Assembly (NCBI GenBank): GCA_045658525.1
Contig: JAZOVD010000030.1
Span: forward strand, 1 to 64,000
Direction: 5' to 3'
DNA: 64,000 nt
Origin: SIG673 sp045658525
GTDB lineage: Bacteria > Bacillota > Clostridia > Oscillospirales > CAG-272
Below, piece after piece: positions 1 to 7,675 of this stretch. Under the pieces are notes generated by a model. It did not search any database. It was given only the letters and a program-made list of their open reading frames with translations, and was not told where the DNA came from. The position numbers were made by a program, and so were the translations under genes. The number at the start of each line of letters is the position of its first letter. Position 1 is the stretch's first letter.

Positions 1-29
1 GCGTATCTGCTGAAAACTACGCAGGATAA
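1..29 (+). CDS. 3' end of an upstream gene, probably a secreted surface protein (partial)
   Basis: In frame 3 the first 29 bases read VSAENYAG followed by TAA at 27-29. This resembles the end of the 905-residue secreted protein at 26027-28744, which finishes YNYYADAYAA. The TAA also forms the start of the AAGGAGG ribosome binding site of the next small gene, and the same arrangement is seen at 28742-28750. That parallel is the main argument for this frame, because eight residues alone prove little. If correct, the body of the gene lies left of the window and encodes a protein with the same C-terminal domain. Confidence 0.4.
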
Positions 30-43
30 GGAGGTCAATGACA

Positions 44-190
44 ATGGAAAAGAAAATGTACGAAAAAGCCGAGCTTGAATATATCAAACTCAAAAAGGAA
101 GATATAATAACGTTAAGCGGCGGCGGAGACGATTATATCGAAGACAACGGCGGTTTTGACACTCCCGACGATCCGTTCACTCAAGAGTGA
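44..190 (+). CDS. 48-aa peptide of the KKEDIITLS family, copy 1
   Basis: A small ORF with an acidic, glycine-rich C-terminal half. The start at 44 is preferred over the in-frame ATG at 38 because the perfect AAGGAGG at 28-34 lies 9 nt from 44 but only 3 nt from 38. The second family member at 28760-28891 has the same 9-nt spacing. Residues 6-25 (from the Tyr after the second Met) align without gaps to residues 3-22 of copy 2, ending in the identical nonapeptide KKEDIITLS. The C-terminal tails differ: this one has GGGDD and several Asp/Glu/Pro residues. No signal peptide or membrane segment is present, so the product is probably cytoplasmic. Function is unknown. Possibilities are a regulatory or chaperone-like partner of the upstream surface protein, or a ribosomal peptide precursor; nothing in the sequence decides between them. 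Confidence 0.75.
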   Translation: MEKKMYEKAELEYIKLKKEDIITLSGGGDDYIEDNGGFDTPDDPFTQE

Positions 191-224
191 GTTTCTCTTC
201 TTTCTTGAAAGAAAGAAGCAAAGA

Positions 225-268
225 ACTTCCCTCACACGCCACCTTGATAAGGAGCGTGTGAGGGAAGT
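225..268 (+). repeat. Family A hairpin (ACTTCCCTCACACGC), copy 1; probable terminator
   Basis: A perfect 15-bp stem (225-239 with 254-268) around a 14-nt loop, followed by a T-run at 270-276. It lies 35 bp after the small peptide gene and would terminate its transcript. The same stem recurs at 7881-7924, and diverged copies lie at 374-425 and 37865-37908. It is therefore a dispersed element and not a private terminator. Confidence 0.8.
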
Positions 269-313
269 GTTTTTTTGCTTTTCTTCGAAAAAAGAATAAA
301 ATCTCCGCCAAAC

Positions 314-367
314 TAAAAGGCTCGCCCCTTGGGAGAGCTGGCGCGTAAGCGCCTGAGAGGGCGTTAC
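314..367 (+). repeat. Family B MITE-like repeat (GGCTCGCCCCTTGGGAGAGC), copy 1
   Basis: The pattern is AAAAGGCTCGCCCCTTGGGAG, then a short hairpin (GGCGCGTAAGCGCC), then CTGAGAGGGCGTTAC. Related copies lie at 17178-17224, 28943-29082 and 53537-53636, with an inverted copy at 37922-37972 and a remnant at 15136-15171. Similar short palindromic elements are widespread in gut Clostridia. It encodes nothing. Confidence 0.75.
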
Positions 368-373
368 GTACAA

Positions 374-425
374 AAGAACTTCCCTCACACATACTCCTTA
401 ATAAGGACGTGCGAGGGAAGTTCTT
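374..425 (+). repeat. Family A hairpin, copy 2
   Basis: The arms at 374-390 and 409-425 pair over 17 positions with one mismatch. Placed between the peptide gene and the 3' end of the convergent tcdA, it could serve as a shared terminator. Confidence 0.75.
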
Positions 426-427
426 TG

Positions 428-453
428 CGTCCTTCTTTCAAGAAAGAAGGACG
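428..453. repeat. 12-bp palindrome overlapping the 3' end of tcdA
   Basis: CGTCCTTCTTTC (428-439) and GAAAGAAGGACG (442-453) form a perfect 12-bp stem with a 2-nt loop. The tcdA stop codon at 438-440 lies inside it, so the last codons of tcdA are repeat-derived. Similar AAAGAAAG-type palindromes occur at 192-216 and 7690-7720. Confidence 0.7.
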
Positions 454-1151
454 ATCTTTTTAATAATAAACTCCGCTATTTTAAGCCCCGCAATAGCAGG
501 CATATATGAGATCGATGCGGGTAAACGAGAACCGCTTTGCTTTACCGTTTCCTCGCTGTAAAGAACGTCGAGGTGTTCTATACCTACGTTCCGCAGCTCT
601 CTTCGCACGATTCTTGCGAGAGGGCATACGGACGTCTTTGATATATCCGCTATCTTATATCCGTCGGAATTAAGCTTATTGCCCGTTCCCATTGACGAAA
701 AAAGGTACTTTCCATGCTCGCGGCAAGCAAGTGCGAGGGCTATCTTTGCGCTTACGTTATCTATCGCGTCAATAACGATGTCCGCTCCCGATGATCGGAT
801 AAGCTCGTCCGCGTTTTCTTTCGTTATGAAAACGTCGGTAGCTCTTACGTTACATTCGGGGTTTATTTCAAGCACGCGCTCGCGCATTACGTCAGTCTTT
901 TTTCTTCCTACCGTTTTGACTGTCGCGATTATCTGACGGTTTATATTGCTTTCCGAAACTGTGTCGCAGTCGTAAAGCTCCAAATTGCCCACGCCTGAAC
1001 GCGCAAGCGCCTCGCAGACGTGACCGCCTACACCGCCAAGACCGATGACGGCTATTCTCGCGCCCGCAAGCTTTAACGTGTTTTCCTCTCCTATAAGAGT
1101 GGTTTGGCGTTCAAGGCGAGCTTTTTGTTCGTTTGACATATCTATACTCAT
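438..1151 (-). CDS. tcdA: tRNA threonylcarbamoyladenosine dehydratase (ThiF/E1-like)
   Basis: 237 residues. It is an E1-like ATP-dependent enzyme that cyclises t6A at position 37 of ANN-decoding tRNAs to ct6A, in the cytoplasm. The nucleotide-binding GLGGVGG lies at residues 37-43 after a short helix, followed by an acidic strand ending DCDTVSESNINRQ (the ATP-binding Asp and the Asn-Arg-Gln pattern of the ThiF fold). The family signature CPLARIVRRELR is in the C-terminal third. Length fits TcdA (YgdL/CsdL; YrvM in Bacillus) better than MoeB or ThiF, and no MoaD or ThiS partner is nearby. The first ATG is preferred: GGAG lies 8 nt upstream. The last codons fall in a palindromic repeat, so the C-terminus may be slightly altered relative to homologues. 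Confidence 0.93.
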   Translation of the reverse strand: MSIDMSNEQKARLERQTTLIGEENTLKLAGARIAVIGLGGVGGHVCEALARSGVGNLELYDCDTVSESNINRQIIATVKTVGRKKTDVMRERVLEINPECNVRATDVFITKENADELIRSSGADIVIDAIDNVSAKIALALACREHGKYLFSSMGTGNKLNSDGYKIADISKTSVCPLARIVRRELRNVGIEHLDVLYSEETVKQSGSRLPASISYMPAIAGLKIAEFIIKKIVLLS

Positions 1152-1291
1152 ACTTTAATCTCCATGCTGCTCAAACAACTTGACGAAATTTCTGTGTTTT
1201 GCGTTAGCAAAACAAAAGGTGTTTAGCCTTTTAAGGAATTTCTGACGTGAAATCAACTTTACTTTGATGCGCTGTCGTTACATATTTCACG

Positions 1292-2821
1292 TTATTCTGC
1301 AAAGCTGTGATTTCCCCAATCCGAAACGTCAAGAACCTCAACCTCGCTTCCCGTAGCGTTTATGGTCATATTGAATTTGGTCTCGATGCTCAGCGTTCCG
1401 CCGAATATGACAGCAAAATCAACGGTATGAGATATGATGCAGCCGTCGCTTTTACGGATCGTAACTACGTTTTCGTTCTTTAACGTAAGATATTGAACGT
1501 TGTCAAGCTCTATCGAAACAGAGCCGTCGTATGAGAAAGCCGCGAGCAGATATTCCGAATATGACGGAATAGTCTTATCGTTGAACGCGTATTTGAAAAT
1601 TACCGTATCTTCGGTCTCGGTGACGGTCATTCCCGTTATATCGTCAACCGCTACCAGCTCAGCGGAAAGAGTGGAATATACCATTTCGACAAACTCCTCG
1701 TCGGAATACGGAGCTTTCGCGTCGTTTTCCTCAGAGCCCTCTGAGTTACGGGCGTGATATTTACCGTTTGCGTCAAGAAACATACCTTTTGACGAGGTCG
1801 TTTTATCGCCTTCGAGAATAATATATCTGTCGTCTATGCTTCCGTAAAGGTAATCTCCGTTTTTGTACCCCTCGGTAAAATGTACTTTGTCGCGCATCTC
1901 ATAGACAGCACCTGTATAGTCTGAGTTTTTGATGTACCTGTCATAGGTCGCGTCTATCTCGGTGAGCAAAGCGAGGATAGTATATCCGTTCGTGAATTTT
2001 CTGAGCAGATTGAGAGACGATATTTTTTGAGCTGAGGCTTGTCCTGACGGCATATCCACAGTCACGTCTGACGTCTTTTCTACCGTATAGGAGAAATCTC
2101 CGTTATAGGTAACGACTTTATCGGGCGTGTTCTTTTCGTGATAAGATGCTATAAATGTCAGATGCTTGTCTGAAATATTTCCGTCGGCGGAAACGTTTAC
2201 GGTCAGGACTGTATTGGTTATCGTATAAACGTAACCCGAGCTGTCAAGACCGATGAATTTTGCTATAAGAGAGCTAAGCTCTGACGCGGGGTTCTTGAAA
2301 ACTATCTCGGACGAGCCGTCACCCAACGTATAATTCGTTACCTTTGAAAAGCTCTTGGTGTCCAAAAACGTCTTGTCTGCCGTGTAACGCTGTTTTTCGA
2401 TATAGCTGTTAAAGTCAGCGTAGGTCATATCTGCCGAAAATCCCGCGCCGTACATTTCGGAATACGCGGAGCCGTTTTTGTAAGCAAAGACCTCGGATAC
2501 CGTATCCGTATTTCCGTAATACGTGTTTTTTATCGATGCCGAAACGTCATCAGTTCCGTTTTTGGAAACGGAAACGGTGTTTTTTACACCTCTTACGTTT
2601 TCACCCGTAAGGTCTCTGAATTTCAGCGAGTAAAACACGGTGTACGATATATCGGATAACGCGTTTGTCTTGGTATCGGCTGAATTGACCGCCGATACCG
2701 CGCTCTCCATATTTGATGATTTTTCCTCGTATTTTTTTCCTGACGGGGTCTTACCCGAGCAGGATACCAGCATAAGAGCAAGCATAAATACCGCTATGCC
2801 CGCGAATATTTTTTTGAACAT
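1292..2821 (-). CDS. Secreted lipoprotein of unknown function
   Basis: 509 residues. The N-terminus MFKKIFAGIAVFMLALMLV followed by SCSGK is a type II signal peptide with lipobox LVSC and Cys21, so the mature protein should be lipid-anchored on the outer face of the membrane. LspA, encoded at 49317, would process it. After a Ser/Asn/Asp-rich linker (residues 22-55) the protein is beta-strand rich, with two similar halves carrying YKNGSAYSE and YKNGDYLYG. This recalls LolA/LppX-like or DUF-type clostridial lipoproteins, but no catalytic motif is visible. The ribosome binding site AAGGA is well placed. It is monocistronic, and its neighbours (tcdA, murC) give no functional clue. Confidence 0.85.
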   Translation of the reverse strand: MFKKIFAGIAVFMLALMLVSCSGKTPSGKKYEEKSSNMESAVSAVNSADTKTNALSDISYTVFYSLKFRDLTGENVRGVKNTVSVSKNGTDDVSASIKNTYYGNTDTVSEVFAYKNGSAYSEMYGAGFSADMTYADFNSYIEKQRYTADKTFLDTKSFSKVTNYTLGDGSSEIVFKNPASELSSLIAKFIGLDSSGYVYTITNTVLTVNVSADGNISDKHLTFIASYHEKNTPDKVVTYNGDFSYTVEKTSDVTVDMPSGQASAQKISSLNLLRKFTNGYTILALLTEIDATYDRYIKNSDYTGAVYEMRDKVHFTEGYKNGDYLYGSIDDRYIILEGDKTTSSKGMFLDANGKYHARNSEGSEENDAKAPYSDEEFVEMVYSTLSAELVAVDDITGMTVTETEDTVIFKYAFNDKTIPSYSEYLLAAFSYDGSVSIELDNVQYLTLKNENVVTIRKSDGCIISHTVDFAVIFGGTLSIETKFNMTINATGSEVEVLDVSDWGNHSFAE

Positions 2822-2926
2822 AATATTTTCCTTCTTAAAAAATTTTGCGATCCTTTATTTTAGAATATCATATTTAATGTGAAAATTCAAGTAACGTAGT
2901 GTAAAGATTGCTGTGTAATGAGGTCA

Positions 2927-4291
2927 TCAGCATAATTTTCCAAACCTCGCGAGCTTTGCCGATACTGTGTCAAGCTCACCCGCACCGAGAGTTATCAAGG
3001 CGCATTCGTTTTCGGCTTGCTCGGCAAAATACGATATTATATCGTCGTATTTCGGAATATATATTCCGTTTTCGGTAGCGTTTGCGAGGTCAGAGGAGCT
3101 TATTCCATAGACGTTGCTCTCCCGCGCGGCGAAAATGTCGGCAAATATGACCTTGTCGGCATCCTCGAAGGCGTGAGTGAACTCCTCAAAAAACGACGCG
3201 GTACGTGAGTAGGTGTGCGGCTGAAAGGCGCATATTATCTTTTTGTAGCCCATACGCTTTAACGCCGAAAGCGTGCTTCTTATCTCTGTCGGGTGATGAG
3301 CGTAATCGTCGTATATGTCCGCTCCCTCGAATTTTCCGAGCTTTTCGAGACGGCGTTTCATACCGCAAAAGCTTTCAAGCCCCTTTTTTATTTCGGTCGG
3401 GTCGATACCGTGGCAAAATGCCGCCGATATTGCGGCGAGGGCGTTTTTGAGGTTGTGAAAGCCGGGGACTTTAAGAGTAACGTCAAACACTTTTTCCCCG
3501 TGCCAAACGGCATCAAAGGAATAAAATCCCTTTGTTTGGCATATATTTTTGGCGTAGAGGTCTGCTTTTTCATCACGGACGGAAAACATAACGGCGTTTT
3601 CGGCGTAAGGGGCGAGCTTCATTACGTTTTTGTCGTCTGAGAAAAGCACACATCTTTCGGCGTTCCTTATAAAATCTCTGTAAGCTTTTAGCGAATCCGC
3701 AATATTTTTATAACAGTCCGTGTGTTCTCTTTCTATATTGAGTATGACCGCGGTGGTCGGAAGCATATCAAGAAAGGCGCGTTTGTATTCGCAAGCCTCA
3801 TATATAACGTGCTTTTTGCTCGCGAGACGGAAATTTCCGCCGAGGTCTATCGACTCCGCGCCTATAAGCGCGGTCGAATCAGCGCAGATGCTCGCCAGCA
3901 TACCGCTTACCGTACTCTTTCCGTGCGTTCCCGCGATACCCGTACGTTTTTCGTACTCTGAAAGTATGCCGCCCATAAACTCCGAACGCGAGTACACGGG
4001 TATCCCCGCCCTGCGCGCTGTGATTATATCGGGGTTATCCTCGCTCACCGCTCCCGTTCGGACGAGAACGTCGTACCCGAGCGAGTTCCAGGTGTCGTGA
4101 TAATGAGTCATTCTTATGCCGTGTTTTTTGAAAAGCTCCGAGTATTTCGGATTTGCTGACGAGTCGCTTCCCGAAACGGTATAGCCTCTCATAGCGGAGA
4201 TGATCGCAAGCGAGGACATCGAGACTCCGCATATACCCGAAAAGAAAATACTTTTTGCGTACTGCGGAAGAAATGTAAAGGGCTGTAACAT
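2927..4291 (-). CDS. murC: UDP-N-acetylmuramate--L-alanine ligase
   Basis: 454 residues. It adds L-alanine to UDP-MurNAc with ATP, the first amino-acid step of peptidoglycan precursor synthesis in the cytoplasm. The N-terminal Rossmann part has FSGICGVSMSSLA (residues 17-29). The ATP-binding loop GTHGKST is at residues 121-127, the Mur-ligase motif NIEREHTDCYKN follows, and the C-terminal domain carries DDYAHHPTEI and QPHTYSRT, which are diagnostic of MurC. Length is normal. The start is supported by GGAG about 10 nt upstream. It is transcribed divergently from spoVG. No other mur or fts gene is adjacent, so murC lies outside a classical division and cell-wall cluster here. Confidence 0.97.
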   Translation of the reverse strand: MLQPFTFLPQYAKSIFFSGICGVSMSSLAIISAMRGYTVSGSDSSANPKYSELFKKHGIRMTHYHDTWNSLGYDVLVRTGAVSEDNPDIITARRAGIPVYSRSEFMGGILSEYEKRTGIAGTHGKSTVSGMLASICADSTALIGAESIDLGGNFRLASKKHVIYEACEYKRAFLDMLPTTAVILNIEREHTDCYKNIADSLKAYRDFIRNAERCVLFSDDKNVMKLAPYAENAVMFSVRDEKADLYAKNICQTKGFYSFDAVWHGEKVFDVTLKVPGFHNLKNALAAISAAFCHGIDPTEIKKGLESFCGMKRRLEKLGKFEGADIYDDYAHHPTEIRSTLSALKRMGYKKIICAFQPHTYSRTASFFEEFTHAFEDADKVIFADIFAARESNVYGISSSDLANATENGIYIPKYDDIISYFAEQAENECALITLGAGELDTVSAKLARFGKLC

Positions 4292-4474
4292 TTATGTATT
4301 CTCCAATTTATATCGGCAATATACGACAATATGGTGCTATGTATGACAAAAATCGATTTATTCGCCGTTTTATTTCGTTAAATGGTATATTTATTCACAA
4401 AAAAGCATTAAAAGATATACAGAAATTTTCAAAAAAGGTTCTGTTTTCATAGCACATTTTTCATAAAAAAACTT

Positions 4475-4480
4475 TATAAT
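4475..4480 (+). promoter_or_regulatory. Candidate -10 box of spoVG
   Basis: TATAAT at 4475-4480, 44 bp before the spoVG start, in a very AT-rich murC/spoVG intergenic region. No good -35 hexamer is seen 16-18 bp upstream, so an activator or an alternative sigma factor is possible. In Bacillus spoVG is a sigma-H gene, but no convincing sigma-H motif was recognised. Confidence 0.45.
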
Positions 4481-4523
4481 TATAAATAAGGACAAACGAA
4501 AAGCGAGGAGGCTCTATAACCCA

Positions 4524-4841
4524 ATGCAGATCACAGACGTAAAAGTAAGAAAACTGTTCAGCGACGAAGAACCTATGAAAGCTATCGTGTCGGTGACCTT
4601 TGACGGACAGCTTGCGCTTCACGACATAAAGGTCATATACGCGAGAGAAAAGTTATTTATCGTTATGCCCAGCAGAAAGAACCCCGATAATACTTACCGT
4701 GATATTGTACATCCGATAAACGCAGATTTCAGAGCAGTGCTTGAAGAAGCTGTTCTCGAAGCCTATAACGAGGCAGTCGAAGCGGAAGCGATGGCAGAAA
4801 GCGAGCAGGCGGACGAGTCCGCAAGCAACGAAGACATTTAA
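4524..4841 (+). CDS. spoVG: Septation regulator SpoVG
   Basis: 105 residues. It is a small nucleic-acid-binding regulator that affects septation, sporulation and envelope or virulence genes in Firmicutes. The SpoVG core is complete: MQITDVKVRKL at the start, VTFDGQLALHDIKVI, then FIVMPSRKNPDNTYRDIVHP with the family's MPSRK signature, followed by an acidic alanine/glutamate-rich tail (residues 85-105) that is variable in the family. AGGAGG at 4507-4512 precedes the ATG. It is monocistronic, with its own strong terminator at 4871-4920. Its presence fits a spore-forming or formerly spore-forming ancestry but does not prove sporulation. Confidence 0.97.
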   Translation: MQITDVKVRKLFSDEEPMKAIVSVTFDGQLALHDIKVIYAREKLFIVMPSRKNPDNTYRDIVHPINADFRAVLEEAVLEAYNEAVEAEAMAESEQADESASNEDI

Positions 4842-4870
4842 ATTTATCAGCTGTGAATAAGAAACCGATA

Positions 4871-4920
4871 GAATGTACTCCGCATGACAGGAAAGGTCAC
4901 AGCGGAGTACATTTTTTGTT
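4871..4920 (+). terminator. Rho-independent terminator of spoVG
   Basis: The arms GAATGTACTCCGC (4871-4883) and GCGGAGTACATT (4902-4913) form an 11-12 bp stem, followed by TTTTTTGTT. It also lies just past the stop of the convergent cysteine-rich gene. Confidence 0.92.
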
Positions 4921-4925
4921 ATCGG

Positions 4926-5765
4926 TCAGTGATTATCCTTGCAGCCGCAGTCTTTTTTGGAGCTGACATTTCCCGCGTGAATGCCGGAGGTGCAGAATTC
5001 CCCCACGGGGAAATCCATTTTACGGAATACGGAGCAGGGATCGACGTCTCCGCAAACACATTCCTTTTCGGGAACACAGCACTCGGTCGCGCTGACGAGA
5101 TACTGACCGGGGCGTTCGAGACGTATTACCGAGAAAAATCCGAGCGATACCAGCAGCTCTCTGCGATCTGGAGCGTCACATTCGTAAAGCTGACCGTCAA
5201 AGCAGCATGTGACACATTCGGGGATCTCATCGGCGTAGCAGAAGCAGCAGCCGCATTTATCCTCGTATCTGACGGTACGGAGATCGAGCGCGATCGGGTC
5301 GGCTACCTCGCATACCGCGAAGGGCAGGCTTCCGTTCTTGCTTTCTCCGAATGGCTTTACGCCGTTGCAGCAGGAATCGCCGTCACCCGAACGGAAAACG
5401 CTGACGTTTCCTTCCCCGCCGTAGAGAATTACCTTCTTATCGCAGACGGCGAGACCTTCAAACTCGGTAGCCTTTCCCGCGCACATACACGCTTCCAGCG
5501 TTAATTTAACGTAGAAGCGAACGTCAACGGAATAAAATCCGCGGTTGAACTTTACAGGCTCTACGCAAAGCGAGGTGCGAACGACCTCTGTGTTCTTTAC
5601 GCGAAGATTTCCCGTTTTCTCGATTATCTCCTGACCGCATTCGTTAAGGAATACCTTTACGTCCTCGAAGCAGTCCTTATCTCTGCAACTGTCAAGGACT
5701 CTGTTTACGTCAAGTATGACGGCTCCCTTGCCTACGTAGCCGGGAAGACACTTATTATCCGCCAT
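4926..5765 (-). CDS. Cysteine-rich protein, function unknown (spore-coat-like candidate)
   Basis: 279 residues from ATG at 5765. A TTG four codons upstream is in frame but abuts the AAAGGA ribosome binding site, so it is unlikely to be the start. The protein holds about 27 cysteines, many in pairs or clusters (EACMCAG, DSCCNG, CGCCFCYADEIPECVTCC, ECCVPEKECVCG, and CGCKDNH near the C-terminus). There is no signal peptide or membrane helix. The N-terminal part (LPGYVGKGAVILDVNRVLDSC followed by RDKDCFEDV) looks like a conserved domain with beta structure. Cys-rich proteins of this size without export signals in spore-forming Firmicutes are often spore coat or exosporium components crosslinked by disulfides. 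That assignment is inference; a metal-binding role is the alternative. Confidence 0.8.
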   Translation of the reverse strand: MADNKCLPGYVGKGAVILDVNRVLDSCRDKDCFEDVKVFLNECGQEIIEKTGNLRVKNTEVVRTSLCVEPVKFNRGFYSVDVRFYVKLTLEACMCAGKATEFEGLAVCDKKVILYGGEGNVSVFRSGDGDSCCNGVKPFGESKNGSLPFAVCEVADPIALDLRTVRYEDKCGCCFCYADEIPECVTCCFDGQLYECDAPDRRELLVSLGFFSVIRLERPGQYLVSATECCVPEKECVCGDVDPCSVFRKMDFPVGEFCTSGIHAGNVSSKKDCGCKDNH

Positions 5766-5987
5766 TTTTGTTACCAATCCTTTCTCCCCGATTATTTTCG
5801 CGTCGAAACTTACGGGGGAGTTTTCCGACGCGTACCGAAACGAAAGACCGTATGTTGCGTTCAGACAGCGGTACTGTTAAAGAAAATCTTCGTTTCTATA
5901 ACAGAGTATGCGACGGGAGTCGGTTTTGTCAAAGGAAAGCAATTTTGAAAAATTAAAATACATAATTATACCGAAAGGAAAAACGAC

Positions 5988-6746
5988 ATGAAAACAGCTA
6001 TCATCACAGGAGCGACCGCAGGACTCGGAAAGGAATATATTTCGGTCCTGTCGGAAAATAAGAACGTAGAGGAGATATGGCTCGTCGCAAGACGTAAGGA
6101 GCGTATGGAAGCGCTTGCGGGCGAGTTTGCGGATAAAAAAATAGTATGTATCCCTCTTGACCTTACCGCGGATAACGCAGTACCTGAGCTTAGAAGGCTG
6201 CTCGAAGAAAAAAAGCCCGACGTTACTTACCTTGTAAATAACGCGGGCTGCGGAAAGCTCGGTGAGCTTTACGGTTCTGATCCCGACGAGCAGGCGGCAA
6301 TGGTGGATCTTAACTGCCGCGCAATGACTGCTCTTACCTGTCTTGTGCTTCCTTATATGAACGCGGGAGCGGGTGTTATCAACGTTTGCTCTATCGCGTC
6401 GTTTGCGCCCAATCCGAATATGACGGTCTATTGCTCTACAAAGGCTTACGTTATGAGCTTTTCGCGTTCGCTCAGATTTGAGCTTAAAAAGCGCAAGATA
6501 AACGTGCTTGCCGTATGCCCCGGACCGATGAGAACGGAGTTTCTTTCTATTGCGGGCATAGAAAAGGGAAGCTCAAAGACGTTTGATACGCTTCCTTACT
6601 GCGACCCCAAAAAGGTGGCAAGGGGTTCGGTCAAAAAGTCGGACAAAAGACGCGCGGTATATACTCCCAGACTCTTTTTCAAGTTTTACAGAGTGCTTGC
6701 CAAGCTTCTTCCTCACAGCATAGTTATGCACATGAGCAAAACTTAA
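5988..6746 (+). CDS. SDR family NAD(P)-dependent oxidoreductase
   Basis: 252 residues. It is a classical short-chain dehydrogenase fold: cofactor loop TGATAGLG at residues 7-14, NNAG near residue 87, the catalytic Ser in NVCSIAS, and the YCSTK motif (Tyr and Lys) about 13 residues later, then CPGPMRTEF. An Arg-Arg-Lys stretch after strand 2 (VARRKER) suggests NADP(H) preference. The C-terminal extension (KFYRVLAKLLPHSIVMHMSK) is basic and hydrophobic, as in SDRs that act on lipid-like substrates. The substrate cannot be inferred. A good AAAGGA ribosome binding site precedes the ATG. It stands alone between the cysteine-rich gene and an M23 peptidase. Confidence 0.93.
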   Translation: MKTAIITGATAGLGKEYISVLSENKNVEEIWLVARRKERMEALAGEFADKKIVCIPLDLTADNAVPELRRLLEEKKPDVTYLVNNAGCGKLGELYGSDPDEQAAMVDLNCRAMTALTCLVLPYMNAGAGVINVCSIASFAPNPNMTVYCSTKAYVMSFSRSLRFELKKRKINVLAVCPGPMRTEFLSIAGIEKGSSKTFDTLPYCDPKKVARGSVKKSDKRRAVYTPRLFFKFYRVLAKLLPHSIVMHMSKT

Positions 6747-6832
6747 AAACTTTTCCAAATAACTGAATAAAAAAGTTTTCGGCGTACAAAATATAATCAC
6801 GAATTTACAAACGTAAAGGAAGGATTATTAGT

Positions 6833-7540
6833 ATGAACGAAAACGTAAAGCAAAAATGGGCTAACAGAAGCGCGTATATAATTCTCGCGCTCCTGCTTAT
6901 AACTGTACTTGTCGTTACGATAACGGCGATAGCCTCCACCGTGGCTAAACGAAACGAGCCGACGCCTCCGATAGACGCAGGTCAGAACGGAGAGGGCGAC
7001 CAGACTCCACCCGAGGATAACGGACAGAACGGCGATACTCAGCCGAATACACCCGCAGAGCCGAGTGAGCCTGAAAAGCCGAGCGAGGACGAAAACGATA
7101 AGCCGTCGGACGCGGAGCAGAACGAGAAGGTATATCTTACGCCGTGTGACGGAGATATCCAGAAGGATTACAGCGACGACGTGCTTGTTTTTTCCGCTAC
7201 CATGAACGATTACAGAGTCCATCTCGGTATAGATATTTCGAGTGAGGTCGGAGCACCCGTAAGAGCGTTTTCCGATGGAAAGATAGAAAAGATATATACC
7301 GATCCGTTTATGGGTAAAACGATAGTTATAGACCACGGAAACGGACTTAAATCGTACTATATGAATCTTTCCGATACGCTTCCCGAGGGAATAAGCGAGG
7401 GAACGGCTGTGACGCCCGGAACGCTTATCGGTGCGGTAGGTGAAACCGCTATGAGAGAATGCGCGGACAGTCCGCACCTGCATTTCGAAATTCGTCTTAA
7501 CGATAAGCGTATAGATCCTACACCTTATATTAAAAAGTAA
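6833..7540 (+). CDS. Membrane-anchored M23 (LytM) family peptidase
   Basis: 235 residues. There is one N-terminal membrane segment (about residues 14-36), then a Pro/Glu/Asp/Gln-rich low-complexity linker (41-98), then an LytM/M23 domain outside the cell. The zinc ligands of the family are intact: His130 and Asp134 in HLGID, and the HLH pair at His215/His217 (HLHFEI). It should therefore be an active peptidoglycan endopeptidase, unlike M23 scaffolds that lack these residues. The single-pass architecture is like SpoIIQ, which in Clostridia keeps the zinc site, but no sporulation genes adjoin, so that role is only possible. The AAGGAAGG ribosome binding site supports the start. Confidence 0.9.
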   Translation: MNENVKQKWANRSAYIILALLLITVLVVTITAIASTVAKRNEPTPPIDAGQNGEGDQTPPEDNGQNGDTQPNTPAEPSEPEKPSEDENDKPSDAEQNEKVYLTPCDGDIQKDYSDDVLVFSATMNDYRVHLGIDISSEVGAPVRAFSDGKIEKIYTDPFMGKTIVIDHGNGLKSYYMNLSDTLPEGISEGTAVTPGTLIGAVGETAMRECADSPHLHFEIRLNDKRIDPTPYIKK

Positions 7541-7605
7541 TTTTTAAATCTTCATTATTCTTTTATCTTCATTTCTTTTTCCCGCTTTCTGGAAGAAAGC
7601 TTGGC

Positions 7606-7675
7606 GAAGACTTTTGTATGGGGACTACTGCGTAAATTTTAATATCGTATCATAGAATGATGGTATTTTATTTTT
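7606..7675 (+). repeat. Dispersed repeat C, copy 1
   Basis: Contains TATGGGGACTACTGCGTAAA and CGTATCATAGAATGATGG followed by TATTTTATTT. The inverted relative lies at about 37975-38090. With repeats D, A and a 12-bp palindrome it fills the gene-free 7541-7963 stretch. Confidence 0.7.

Noticed and set aside
113..392. Two overlapping minus-strand frames (91 and 71 codons) after the first peptide gene
   Set aside because: Both run through hairpin repeats of Families A and B, and their sequences mirror those repeats.
4884..5504. A 206-codon plus-strand frame opposite the cysteine-rich gene
   Set aside because: It starts within the spoVG terminator hairpin region and lacks a ribosome binding site. 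The minus-strand frame has a good SD and a coherent Cys pattern.
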